A stretch of DNA of 64,000 nucleotides from Gemmatimonadota bacterium (GTDB taxonomy: Bacteria; Gemmatimonadota; Gemmatimonadetes; Longimicrobiales; Gaopeijiaceae): positions 47,650 to 111,649 of the forward strand of contig JAJEBW010000039.1 of assembly GCA_022822325.1 (NCBI GenBank), read 5' to 3'. Each line of letters begins with the position of its first letter. Positions within the stretch are counted from its first letter, which is position 1. Below the pieces are notes generated by a model that worked only from the letters and a program-made list of their open reading frames with translations, was not told the DNA's origin and ran no database searches. A program made the position numbers and the translations under genes. Positions 7,629 to 16,327 of this stretch are shown in pieces.

Positions 7629-8963
7629 TCAGCCCGTACAGGCCGCCGAGTTCTGGATTTCAGGATTCAGGGTGCACTCGATCTCGGGGATCGGCATGCA
7701 CGAAATGCGTGGCTCGGCTCCCGGGCCGATCAGCGTCCCGCCCTGAAGGAAGGGGTGATTCCAGCGATCGAGATCGAAGAGACGGCGCCCCTCGATCCAG
7801 AGCGTCAGGTAGCGTTCGCGATCAAGAATCGACGCTGCGTCGTCCTGCGCGTTGGGAAACTCCAGCGCGCCGACCGTTGCCGGCTGCTCGATCGGATCCG
7901 CGCCGTAGAAGGCCCGCACCTCGTTCACCTTCGCAGTGAAGGTCGCAAGGTCGCCCGCGCCCATCGCCGCCTCGGCCTCGATCAGCCGCATCTCGGCGCC
8001 GGTCACGATCGGCACGTCGCTCCCCTGTTCGTTGTACTTGTCCTGCCGGTAGTGCGCCGTCAGTCCATCCGCGCCCTGGTGCGCGCCGCTGCCCTGTCCG
8101 GTGCAAACCCCGGTGGGCGTCACGCCCTTGGTCGGATCGGTGGGATCGTTCCAAGCACCGCAGATCGTGTAGGGCGCCCGCGGATCGCCATCGTAAACGC
8201 GCTGGGCCGGCGTCGCCCATACCCCTACTTCGGCGCGTCCCCACGATTCGTTCCAGACACCGTTGCTGTTCGCCGTCTGGTGATAGATCGCGTTGTGCAC
8301 GAAGTCGGTCGGCACCATGGAGGCCGCCTGCGCCGCCGCCGACCAGTTGCCCAGCCCCACATTGGCCTGTGCGATCCCGCCATGCGCCGCGGTCACGAAG
8401 TCGCTCGCACCGGCGGCTCCGCCGATCGCAATCGCCTGGTTCAGCGCCACGATCGCGCTGTCGAAGGAGGCCGTGCGCGGCTGAATGGGGCCCTTGTCGT
8501 AGACCACTTCGCAGAAGTTCTCGCCCAGGATGCGGTGCGCCAATCCCATGAGCAGGAAGAGGCGCGAGGAGCCGGCGAAGCTGTTGGCCTCGCCCTCCAG
8601 AACCTGCTGCAATCGATCCCAGGCGCTTCCGGCGGCCCAGGCCGCTTCGTGCGTCTGTTCCCAGTGACCCGTCGAGTTCTCGTTGTCGAAGACGCCTCTG
8701 CGGTACTGCCCGGTCGAGAAGTAGCTGCCCGTGCCCGAAAGATCGTCGGTAAGACGAGCGATATCGAAGGCGTAGAGGTCGCCGATATGGTTGAACTCGG
8801 CCGACGCCCCGGAGACCAGGATCGGCATGAGGTCACGGGTGGTGAGGTCCTCGTCCAGGATCCTTCCCGGGTTGAGCACCTCCAGCTCGCAGGCGGTCAG
8901 CGCGAATGCGCCGGTGAGGACGGTAAGGGCGCGAAGCCCAAATCTCTCGATTCGCTTTTTCAT
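7629..8963 (-). CDS. SusD/RagB family substrate-binding lipoprotein
   Basis: 444 residues. The signal peptide has lipobox 'LTGAFALTAC' followed by 'ELEVLNPG', the usual start of mature SusD proteins ('N-P-G-x-I'). The helical TPR-like core includes 'HWEQTHEAAWAAGSAWDRL' and 'ALNQAIAIGGAAGASDF'. The C-terminal block 'EMRLIEAEAAMGAGDL', 'VNEVRAFYGADP' and 'ILDRERYLTLWIEGRRLFDL' is the diagnostic RagB/SusD signature. It should sit on the cell surface and capture oligomeric nutrients for the SusC channel encoded 16 bp upstream in the same operon. The substrate cannot be inferred; no polysaccharide enzymes lie nearby, so peptides or other polymers are equally possible. Confidence 0.93.
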   Translation of the reverse strand: MKKRIERFGLRALTVLTGAFALTACELEVLNPGRILDEDLTTRDLMPILVSGASAEFNHIGDLYAFDIARLTDDLSGTGSYFSTGQYRRGVFDNENSTGHWEQTHEAAWAAGSAWDRLQQVLEGEANSFAGSSRLFLLMGLAHRILGENFCEVVYDKGPIQPRTASFDSAIVALNQAIAIGGAAGASDFVTAAHGGIAQANVGLGNWSAAAQAASMVPTDFVHNAIYHQTANSNGVWNESWGRAEVGVWATPAQRVYDGDPRAPYTICGAWNDPTDPTKGVTPTGVCTGQGSGAHQGADGLTAHYRQDKYNEQGSDVPIVTGAEMRLIEAEAAMGAGDLATFTAKVNEVRAFYGADPIEQPATVGALEFPNAQDDAASILDRERYLTLWIEGRRLFDLDRWNHPFLQGGTLIGPGAEPRISCMPIPEIECTLNPEIQNSAACTG

Positions 8964-8979
8964 CGATTTGCCCCCCGCC

Positions 8980-11910
8980 TCAGAAGTTGAGCGACAAGTT
9001 CAGGATCATGATCCGCGGCGGCGCCATGTTGTAGTACTCGTTGGGCGTCGAGTCGCCGAAGCCGTTGTCGTTGGCTTCCGGATCGAGACCGCGATAGTCG
9101 GTGCGCGTCCACAGATTCTTTCCGGCGAGCCCGATCTGGGCGCTTCTGGCGCCCGGCACGATGCCGTCGGGAAGCCGGTAGGTCACCGACGCCGATCGGA
9201 TCTTGAAGAAGTCCGCCGCATCGGTCCACATGCCCTGGTCGGAATACGGCCCAATGCAACGGGCGATATCGGCAGCCGGCAACCCCATCGTCGCCACCCG
9301 CGACGAACCCGATCCGCTCAGCGAGTAGTACTGGTCCTGAATCGCCGGACAGCCATCGCCGGGCCAGACCCGCCGCCGAACGTTCTGGTACGCGATCCCG
9401 ATCGGCCGCACCATTCCGTACTGGCCTTCGCCCACGACGTCGATCGTCAGAGTTTGCCAGAGCGTCAACCGGCTGTTGAGCCCGACCGTTTCGGTGGGGA
9501 AGAGATTGCCGATGTAACCCTTCTCCCACTCGGGCAGCTCCCCGATTGCGTCCGGATTCTGCAGGATGTCGTCCCAGCGAATCCAGAGGGGCAGCCCGAG
9601 CTGGCGACTGGTGCCGAGATCCTCCAGCGGTCCCAGGTCGGTGATCTCGCTGTCGTTGGTCGTGAAGTTGACGCCGACATCCCACTCGATGTCGTCGGTA
9701 CGCACCGGCACGAAGCTGACGAGCGTTTCGGTGCCCCAGTTCTTGACCTCGCCCAGATTCCTGAGGGTCGCCTGCTCGGTGCCTCCCGACGGCGCCTCCT
9801 GGACACCGATCAGAGCGTTGCGCGTGGTCTGGTCGTAAGCGGTGAACTCGACCGATATGCGGCCCTCCAGGAACGAGGCGTCCACTCCGTATTCAATCTC
9901 CGAAGAGACCTCCGGGCCCAGATCGGCGTTCCCCAGGTTGGAGATGATTACGGCCGGAACCTGCTCGTCGGCCGACGTTGCCGAGTAGGTCCGCTTCGCG
10001 TCGAAGGCGCCGGGCGCCTTGCCCGATTCGCCCCAGGCGGCGCGCAGCTTGAAGGTCTCGGCGAAGTCGAAGGGGAAGAAGTCCTCGTCGGAGATCGTGT
10101 AGGCGGCCTGGAGCTTGGGATACGCAGCCAGACCGAACCCCTCTCCGAAGGTGCTGAAGCCGTCCCAGCGGATGCCGCCGGTAACGAAGAGCTTGTCGTT
10201 CAGCCCCAGGACTTCCTGCACGAAGAAACCGCCATTGCGAACCGTGATTCGTCCCTCGAAGACCTGCGGAAGGTTGCCGCCGCCGAGGACCTGCTCGCCC
10301 GGCCCCGCGAACAACTCGTCGAAGCCGTTGATCGTGTAGTTGAACTCCTCGTACACCTGGCCTCCCCAGGAGAGGCTCGAGCTGATGTTGTCAAGCGGGC
10401 TGTACGAGAGCGTTCCGGCGTAGTCGAAGGTGAGGTTGCGGTCGAACTGCTGGTCCACCTCGCGGTTTCCGGCGTGGTCCTCGTAGAAGCCCCAGCCCTT
10501 GAAGTCGATGAAGTCGGACGACGTGTAGTCGATGCCCACATTCATCCTGTGCGAGAACATGCTGTTCGGCGCCCAGTTGACGGCCAGCCCCGTGACGTAC
10601 TGGTCCAGGTGGGTGAAGATCTCGTTCTCCAACACCAGCGAGTCGTCGTTTCCGGGCGTGTAGCCGCGGTCGCCGCGAAGGACGTTCAGGTAGAGTCCGG
10701 AAGCGTTGTTGCCATTGGGAATCCAGGTGATGTTCCGGCGTCCATAGCTGCTGTTCACCTGAATGTTGAGCCCGTCCGCAGGCTGGAAGGAGATGTTGGC
10801 GCGGATGTTGTAGTTGTCCGCTCCCTGCGGGTCCACCACGCCCTGGCGGTCGCCGTACTGGCCGGACACGAAGTAGGTCGCCGTTTCGCCCCCGCCCCGC
10901 ACGCTCATGTTGTAGACCTGGTGGTGGGCGTTGCGGAACCAGCTTCCATTCGCCGGACACCCGGGCTCGTCGACCCCGATCTCGCCGGTCTGATGGTTGA
11001 GAATGTTCGGATCCCGGCAGGTGTTGAGGAACAGCCCCGACGGGTTGACATCGGGTCCCGGTCCCTGGTGGGGCATGACGCTGACGCCCTGCTCGACCGA
11101 GAAGGTCCAGGCCGGTGCGCCCGCCACGCCGCGCTTGGTGAAGATCTGGATCACCCCGCCCGCCGCCTCGGTTCCGTAGAGCGTCGTCGCCGCCGGCCCC
11201 TTGATCACCTCCATGCGGTCGATGTCGTTCGGGTTGATCATGTCGAAGGCCGAGGGAGTCTGCGCGCCCTCGTCGTCCGCACCGATCGGGTTGGACTCCA
11301 TGCGCACCCCGTCCACATAGATGAGCGGGTTGTTGCCCTGGGTGAGGGAGTTGTTGCCCCGCAGCCGGATCTGGCTCGCGGCGCCCACCTGCCCGCTGTG
11401 GTCGTTGACCTGGACACCGGTGGTGCGGCCCTGCAGGACATCGCCGAGATCGGTGACCGCCGTGTGCTCGATGTCGGTGTTGTCGATCCCGCTGATGCTG
11501 TTCCCGAGCTCGCGACGCCGTACCTGGCCCGCCGTGCCGGTCACGACCACCCCTTCCAGCGCGATCGCGTCCTGCCGGAGGTTGAAGTCAACTGTGACTG
11601 CCCCCCCCCCCGGTACAGTGACCTCCCGCTCGATCGTGCCGTACCCGATGATCTCGACCCGCACGGTCTGCTGGCCGGCCGGAACGCTGATGATCAGGTA
11701 GCGCCCCACGTTGTTCGCGATCTGCCCGAGCGACGTTCCCACCACGGAGACCTGCGCCCCCGCCAGCGGAGCCTGGCTCACCGCGTCCTGGACGCTGCCC
11801 GTAATCGTTCCGGTTTGTGCCGCGGTTCGCTCCGCCAATCCAAGGCAGAGAGCGAGCGCGATGCCGAGCGCGGCCAGACGCCCGGCGCCATTCCGTCCAT
11901 GAGTACTCAT
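8980..11910 (-). CDS. SusC/RagA family TonB-linked outer-membrane receptor
   Basis: 976 residues from ATG 11910, chosen because AAGGAGG lies just before it and a signal peptide ('LAALGIALALCLGLAERTAA') follows directly; a longer frame reaches 12006 without such signals. Residues ~30-110 are a carboxypeptidase-D regulatory-like domain ('GTITGSVQDAVSQAPLAGAQ'). The plug follows with 'DVLQGRTTGVQV', 'NPLIYVDGVRME' and 'IDRMEVIKGPAATTLYGTEA'; the rest is a 22-strand barrel ending in 'PRIMILNLSLNF', an outer-membrane C-terminal strand with terminal Phe. It takes up the ligand bound by its SusD partner using TonB energy. A run of 11 G in the codons for Pro100-Ala104 could slip and switch the gene off. 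Confidence 0.95.
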   Translation of the reverse strand: MSTHGRNGAGRLAALGIALALCLGLAERTAAQTGTITGSVQDAVSQAPLAGAQVSVVGTSLGQIANNVGRYLIISVPAGQQTVRVEIIGYGTIEREVTVPGGGAVTVDFNLRQDAIALEGVVVTGTAGQVRRRELGNSISGIDNTDIEHTAVTDLGDVLQGRTTGVQVNDHSGQVGAASQIRLRGNNSLTQGNNPLIYVDGVRMESNPIGADDEGAQTPSAFDMINPNDIDRMEVIKGPAATTLYGTEAAGGVIQIFTKRGVAGAPAWTFSVEQGVSVMPHQGPGPDVNPSGLFLNTCRDPNILNHQTGEIGVDEPGCPANGSWFRNAHHQVYNMSVRGGGETATYFVSGQYGDRQGVVDPQGADNYNIRANISFQPADGLNIQVNSSYGRRNITWIPNGNNASGLYLNVLRGDRGYTPGNDDSLVLENEIFTHLDQYVTGLAVNWAPNSMFSHRMNVGIDYTSSDFIDFKGWGFYEDHAGNREVDQQFDRNLTFDYAGTLSYSPLDNISSSLSWGGQVYEEFNYTINGFDELFAGPGEQVLGGGNLPQVFEGRITVRNGGFFVQEVLGLNDKLFVTGGIRWDGFSTFGEGFGLAAYPKLQAAYTISDEDFFPFDFAETFKLRAAWGESGKAPGAFDAKRTYSATSADEQVPAVIISNLGNADLGPEVSSEIEYGVDASFLEGRISVEFTAYDQTTRNALIGVQEAPSGGTEQATLRNLGEVKNWGTETLVSFVPVRTDDIEWDVGVNFTTNDSEITDLGPLEDLGTSRQLGLPLWIRWDDILQNPDAIGELPEWEKGYIGNLFPTETVGLNSRLTLWQTLTIDVVGEGQYGMVRPIGIAYQNVRRRVWPGDGCPAIQDQYYSLSGSGSSRVATMGLPAADIARCIGPYSDQGMWTDAADFFKIRSASVTYRLPDGIVPGARSAQIGLAGKNLWTRTDYRGLDPEANDNGFGDSTPNEYYNMAPPRIMILNLSLNF
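11601..11611. repeat. 11-bp poly-C/poly-G tract inside the susC gene
   Basis: Eleven consecutive C on the plus strand, so G11 in the coding strand, in the codons for P-G-G-G-A at residues ~100-104. It is the longest mononucleotide run noticed in the window. A one-base change would truncate the receptor before its plug. Confidence 0.9.
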
Positions 11911-12028
11911 GGCTCCTCCTTTGAGTTTGTTGGAGCGGATCCATCGCCCGCCCCTGTTGGAGATTCTTGGAAGATTCATCATGGGGCGCAATGGCGAGGA
12001 TCGCAAGCAGGCGGGAGAGGATCGTCGT

Positions 12029-12766
12029 CTACCGCGGCCCCACCCCGCACTCCGTCAGCGTCCGGCAGGTCACCCTGAGCCGCCCCCGGTCGCGCTCCGG
12101 CACCGAGAGGATCGAGACCGCGGCCACTGCCTCGCGCACATCGACAGGGTGCGGCGGACGGAAGGTGATGTGGACCCGCCAGCCCCGCCGCCCCTCGCTC
12201 TGGTGCGGCTCCAGCTCCGCCCCTCCGACCCATTGCACGGCGCGCAGTTCGCGCTGCACGACCGAGATCTCGCCCTGGCTGCGCGGCCCCGTCCCCAGCT
12301 CCAGCGTCAGAACCTCGTTCGAGAAGGGGTAGTTCTCGCGCCACCGGTTCACCGCCGCGTTCACCGTTCGCCAGTCGGCCCCGGTCGCAAGGAGGTGCTG
12401 GGCATAGTCGCGCAACAGGAATTCGTTGTGCTTGACGCCGTCGGCCAGCGCGTCCTCGAAGTGGGCCACGAAGCCGCCCGCGTCGCCCCGCACGATCGAC
12501 TGCACGCCCTCCAGGAACTCGGTGTCGGGGTCGCCGGGATTGACCTCGCGCACCACCTCGGTCATCTCGGCCCATGCGTCGCTCTCCCAGTCCACCGGAT
12601 CGCCGCTCCGCGCAATCGCGAACTCGCGCACCCCAACCGCCAGCCCCACGCCGTAGATCACGAAGAGGATCCGGTAGCTCCGGAAGATGTTGCCGAGGCG
12701 TCGGCCAAGTGGTGGGCGCTGCCCGGTTGACGGAACGCTTCCCCCGGAAGCCGCTCCCTTGCGCAT
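12029..12766 (-). CDS. Single-pass membrane protein of unknown function
   Basis: 245 residues from ATG 12766; the frame is open further upstream but there it reads as Arg/Gly-rich noise. A hydrophobic segment 'SYRILFVIYGVGLAVGV' at ~30-50 anchors the protein. The remainder is soluble: an acidic helical part ('WESDAWAEMTEVVREVNPGD', 'FLEGVQSIVRGDAGGFVAHF', 'LLRDYAQHLLATGADWRTV') that looks like TPR-type repeats, then a beta-rich end ('RGWRVHITFRPPHPVDVREA'). It follows the polytopic membrane gene (12970-14052) on the same strand after ~200 bp of very GC-rich sequence, and may be its partner. No family recognised. Confidence 0.6.
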   Translation of the reverse strand: MRKGAASGGSVPSTGQRPPLGRRLGNIFRSYRILFVIYGVGLAVGVREFAIARSGDPVDWESDAWAEMTEVVREVNPGDPDTEFLEGVQSIVRGDAGGFVAHFEDALADGVKHNEFLLRDYAQHLLATGADWRTVNAAVNRWRENYPFSNEVLTLELGTGPRSQGEISVVQRELRAVQWVGGAELEPHQSEGRRGWRVHITFRPPHPVDVREAVAAVSILSVPERDRGRLRVTCRTLTECGVGPR

Positions 12767-12969
12767 CCGCCGGCTGCCTGTCCGCCTCCTCCGCGCCTGA
12801 CGGGATTGCGCCGTGCCTCCGCCCTTCGCCGCCGAAGAGCCCGCCCGAGGCCTGCCCCCGCGCCCCCTGCGTCCGCTCCGGCCGCCGCCCGCCCGGTCCG
12901 CGCCCTTTCCGGTCCGCGCGTTGCCCCCGGTCCCGCGCCCAGGCTCCCTCCGGCCGCGCCCGCCGCGCC

Positions 12970-14052
12970 TCACAGTCCCCCCTGCACCTGCTTGTCCCTC
13001 ACCTTCCAGATGAAGGAATCGACGTAGTAGTGCAGCAGCGCGTAGGCATAGAGCATCATCTGCGACCAGAGCTCGTAGCCGCCTGCGTGGTCGAGCGCCG
13101 GAATGTTGAACTGCGGGATCGCCGGATAGGGCGCGAAGTTGACGACGCCGAAGCCGAACTCGTCCAGCGGCCGGTTGATGAGCAACTGAAAGGCCACCGC
13201 GTAGGCGCCGCCCAGGACGAGGAACCAGCGCAGCCGTCCGCTTCCGGTGAGCCTGCTCCAGAGCCCCGGCCGGGACTTGCCCGCCGCCGCGGTGCGATTC
13301 ATGAAGGCATAGACCATGACCATGTACTGGACGCCGTGCATGACCCGGTGCGCGACCGCGTACAGCAGGATCGAATTGGTGTGCCAGGCGACGAAGTACC
13401 AGAGGAAGTAGCTGGCCGCAATGAAGCCGTACTTGACCGGGTTGATCTTCCCGCCCTCGCGCACGGTCCTGCGCAGGTGCAGAAGATAGACGATCAGGTA
13501 GCCGCCGGTGACGACCCAACTCAACAGGAGCAGCCCCTCGACGAAACCGGCCGAGATCGGCGCCTGCATGCGGTGGAGCTCGCGGATCCAGAGGAAGCGG
13601 AACATCGGCGCCTGCAGGAACATGTTCCCGTAGAGGACCCAGTGGAGCGCCAGGTCGTACTTGCGCGTGCTCTCCAGCCCGGTCCGCGCCTTGAAGTCGT
13701 AGACGCGGCTGAAGCCGTGCTGCTGCATGATGCTGTGCTGGTGGTCCCAGGCCGAGACGAGAAGCAACAGGGTGATCGGCGCCCAGACGAGTCCGGCGGC
13801 GGTGAGCGAGAAGATCGCGACGGGGCCGACGATGAGCCGGGTGCGGAAGCGCTCCCAGACCTCGGGCATGCCGTAGCTGCGCACCCAGGTGGCGTAGTGG
13901 TGGGGGGTGGTGACCCAGAGATTGATCGACGCGACCGCCACATAGGGGAGCCAGGCCTGGAAGCCGAGGGCGAGCGCGACCGCGAAGAAGGGCAGCCCGA
14001 GGAACCAGACCGCGTCCTGGCGCGGGTTCAGGATGTAGCCGGTGCGGAACAT
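12970..14052 (-). CDS. Polytopic membrane protein with conserved-looking His motifs
   Basis: 360 residues from ATG 14052. There is no Shine-Dalgarno; TACCCT seven bases before the ATG could be a -10 of a leaderless transcript. About nine hydrophobic helices are visible ('VWFLGLPFFAVALALGF', 'LIVGPVAIFSLTAAGLVW', 'LLLLSWVVTGGYLIVYLL'). Histidine-rich motifs at the membrane edge, 'TTPHHYATWVRSY', 'SAWDHQHSIMQQHGFSRVYD' and 'AVAHRVMHGVQYMV', recall di-metal membrane enzymes (desaturase/hydroxylase-like), but I cannot place it in a named family. C-terminal 'LLHYYVDSFIWKVRDKQVQ' adds another His. The gene diverges from the small membrane protein at 14319 over 266 bp. Confidence 0.65.
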   Translation of the reverse strand: MFRTGYILNPRQDAVWFLGLPFFAVALALGFQAWLPYVAVASINLWVTTPHHYATWVRSYGMPEVWERFRTRLIVGPVAIFSLTAAGLVWAPITLLLLVSAWDHQHSIMQQHGFSRVYDFKARTGLESTRKYDLALHWVLYGNMFLQAPMFRFLWIRELHRMQAPISAGFVEGLLLLSWVVTGGYLIVYLLHLRRTVREGGKINPVKYGFIAASYFLWYFVAWHTNSILLYAVAHRVMHGVQYMVMVYAFMNRTAAAGKSRPGLWSRLTGSGRLRWFLVLGGAYAVAFQLLINRPLDEFGFGVVNFAPYPAIPQFNIPALDHAGGYELWSQMMLYAYALLHYYVDSFIWKVRDKQVQGGL

Positions 14053-14318
14053 GGATTTGAGGGTAGGGGGGAAGCCGACGGGGATCAACCGGGGGGCGGG
14101 CCGGCGAGCGCGCCGCGCGGCGGCGGGGACGAGGGGCGCGGGTGGGGATGCGGGACCGGGCGGGGTGGGGGGCTCCGGGGGTGGCCGGGCGAAGGAATGC
14201 GGCGTCCGGCCCCGGCGCGGGCCGGCCGGGGCGGTGGCCGTGGTTGCCGGGTGCGCGCGCAACCCCCAGACTCCTGGGTTCTCTGACGCTCGCTCACCTG
14301 CACTTCGGGAGTTCGACC

Positions 14319-14723
14319 ATGCCCTTCGCCCTCTATGCCGCTCACTCCGGCCTGCGCTACCTGGTGCTGGTCGGCGGGCTGTTCGTGATTCTGTACGCCG
14401 CCGCCGGTTTGCTGGGCAGACGCGAGTACTCCGGCGCGATGGCGAGGCTGGCTCTTGTCTTTACCGGGTTGCTGCACCTGCAACTGCTCGTGGGCGCGGC
14501 GGTGCTCTTTACGCGGCCCTTCGGGACGGCGGTGATCGGTCACATCTTCACGATGCTCGCGGCGGCGGCGGTGGCGCAGTTCACGGCGACGGTGGTGAAG
14601 CGGCGGCCGCAGGAGGAGAAGAGCTATGGGCCGCACCTGGTGGGCGGCGTTCTGGCGATGGCCTTGATCGCGCTGGGGATTCTGGCGATCGGGCGGGGGG
14701 TGCTGGACAGCAACGTCGGGTAG
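14319..14723 (+). CDS. Small four-helix membrane protein
   Basis: 134 residues from ATG 14319 with GGGAG 8 nt upstream; an upstream extension of the frame is low-complexity and rejected. Four hydrophobic helices: 'YLVLVGGLFVILYAAAGLL', 'LALVFTGLLHLQLLVGAAVL', 'HIFTMLAAAAVAQFTATV' and 'VGGVLAMALIALGILAIG'. Histidines in helices 1, 2 and 3 ('AAHSGLRY', 'LLHLQL', 'IGHIF') are reminiscent of cytochrome b561-like or heme-handling small membrane proteins, but the assignment is only suggestive. It stands alone between divergent and convergent neighbours. Confidence 0.6.
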   Translation: MPFALYAAHSGLRYLVLVGGLFVILYAAAGLLGRREYSGAMARLALVFTGLLHLQLLVGAAVLFTRPFGTAVIGHIFTMLAAAAVAQFTATVVKRRPQEEKSYGPHLVGGVLAMALIALGILAIGRGVLDSNVG

Positions 14724-15028
14724 CGGCGGGGGCCGGGAACGCCGCCGGGCTCTGGGGACTGCGCCGCGCGATTCGCGACCGGGCGGGCTGCCATTGGCCA
14801 CGCCTGGGGTGCGGCGCTCGGGATGCACGATCCGATTGGACCGGCTGGAATGGACCGGGCGTCGGACTGGACCGGCATTGGATTGCCGTATCCGGCGGCA
14901 CGCTCGCGGATTGGACGGGACCGGCGCGAAATCGCGGGCGCCGCGGCCCAATACACGCCGATCCGGCCACCCCGAGGGAGTCAGGGCGGCCGGATCGGAA
15001 AAGAGGTGGAAGAGCGGAGGGTCCGGGC
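14724..15028. other. Intergenic region, 305 bp, with GATTGGACCGG-like short repeats
   Basis: Between convergent genes. Around 14829-14930 the motif (G)ATTGGACCGG or GACTGGACCGG recurs four or five times with irregular spacing. No hairpin followed by T residues was found. No coding signal. Confidence 0.4.
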
Positions 15029-16309
15029 TCAGCCGGTCGGTCCGTCGATGTTTTCGTTGGTGTCGACCTCGGAGCGGGCGATCGGGAAGCAGAGATCCTG
15101 CTGCACGAGGTGCGAGCCCACATCCTGGCTGCCCGAGGGGGTCTCGAGGGGATGGCGGCCGCCGGGCGTGTTGTCGCGGTTCCAGCGGTAGAAGTCGCCG
15201 AGGCGGCGGCCTTCCAGCCAGAGGACGACGCCGCGCTCGAACTTCAGCGCCCGCCAGGCTTCGGTGATGTTCTCCGGCTCGATAGCGAATGTGCCCGCCG
15301 CAGCCCGAAGCGCGTTGATCTTCGCCGTCGCGCCCTGCCAGTCGCCCGCGTTCAGCATCGCCTCGGCCTCGATGAGACGCATCTCGGCGCCCTTCGAGAG
15401 GGGAATGTCATCGCCCGAATCCTGGTACTTGTCCTGCGGCCACCACGGAACCTGGCCGCAGCACTGCACGGCGGCGTCGCCGGTCTCGTCGGTCACGCGG
15501 TAGGGAACGCGCGGGTCGCCATTGGGATTGTTCTCGCTGAGGCTGTATTCCTCGTACTTGGTGAACTTCTGCGTATGCGCCTTGTAGGGCTCGGCCTGGG
15601 AGGCGAACTGAATCCGGTTGAGCGTCGGATTGCCGAAGCCGTCGTGATAGGGCAGGACGAACTGGAAGTTGTCGGGGATGCCCGATGCGTCGGACACCGC
15701 CCCCGCCCAGTCGCCCCGGAAGGCCTTCACCGAGGCGCGCGCCGCCACCGCCGCGGTCGCCATGTCGCCCGTGGTCAGCGCGGCCGCCTGCTCGAAGTGC
15801 GCGATGGCGCGATCGTAGTAGACGCTGCGGTTGCCGGCAGGTCCGCCATCGATCACCGAGTTGCAGAAGTTCTCGCCCAGGAGGCGGTAGGCGTAGCCGG
15901 CCCAGAGATAGGCTTCGCCCAGGAGCTTCTGGTCTTCGGCGCCGGTCTCGTTGATCTTCGCGATCCCGTCGTCTCCCCACCAGCGCGCGCGCTGCGAGAG
16001 GTTCCAGTGCGTGCCGATCGTTTCGTAGTCGAGCTCGCCATTCTGCCACTCGACCTGAATGCCGAAGCTGCCCGTCGAGCCGGAGGGATGGACTTCGCGC
16101 GAGATCGCGGCGCTCGTGTAGCCGATCCAGTTGTGCGCTTCGCTCACGCCGCGCCCGATTCCCTTGACGATCGCCTCTTGGGCCGCGGTCTCGAAGAGGA
16201 ACTCCTCCTGGACGCGGCCCGGGTTGACGACCTCGGTGTCGCAGGCCGCCAGCAACGCCACGAGCGCGACCGGCAGGATGAGGATCTTTCTGGTTCCGTT
16301 GTTAGTCAT
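15029..16309 (-). CDS. SusD/RagB family substrate-binding lipoprotein (second pair)
   Basis: 426 residues; GGAGGAA lies 11 nt before the ATG. Lipobox 'ALVALLAAC' then 'DTEVVNPGRVQEE'. SusD landmarks: 'WAGYAYRLLGENFCNSVIDG', 'DRAIAHFEQAAAL', 'EMRLIEAEAMLNAGDWQGA', 'INALRAAAGTFAI' and 'KFERGVVLWLEGRRLGDFYR'. It shares the 'LLGENFC' and 'EMRLIEAEA' blocks with the first SusD but diverges elsewhere, so the two pairs probably bind different ligands. It starts 18 bp after the susC stop and belongs to the same operon. C-terminal 'VDTNENIDGPTG' is short and acidic. Confidence 0.93.
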   Translation of the reverse strand: MTNNGTRKILILPVALVALLAACDTEVVNPGRVQEEFLFETAAQEAIVKGIGRGVSEAHNWIGYTSAAISREVHPSGSTGSFGIQVEWQNGELDYETIGTHWNLSQRARWWGDDGIAKINETGAEDQKLLGEAYLWAGYAYRLLGENFCNSVIDGGPAGNRSVYYDRAIAHFEQAAALTTGDMATAAVAARASVKAFRGDWAGAVSDASGIPDNFQFVLPYHDGFGNPTLNRIQFASQAEPYKAHTQKFTKYEEYSLSENNPNGDPRVPYRVTDETGDAAVQCCGQVPWWPQDKYQDSGDDIPLSKGAEMRLIEAEAMLNAGDWQGATAKINALRAAAGTFAIEPENITEAWRALKFERGVVLWLEGRRLGDFYRWNRDNTPGGRHPLETPSGSQDVGSHLVQQDLCFPIARSEVDTNENIDGPTG

Positions 16310-16327
16310 TTTGTGGGTCCGTTCCTC

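Noticed and set aside
8791..12078. 1095-codon plus-strand ORF opposite susC
   Set aside because: Antisense shadow; the minus strand holds a full SusC receptor with all motifs.
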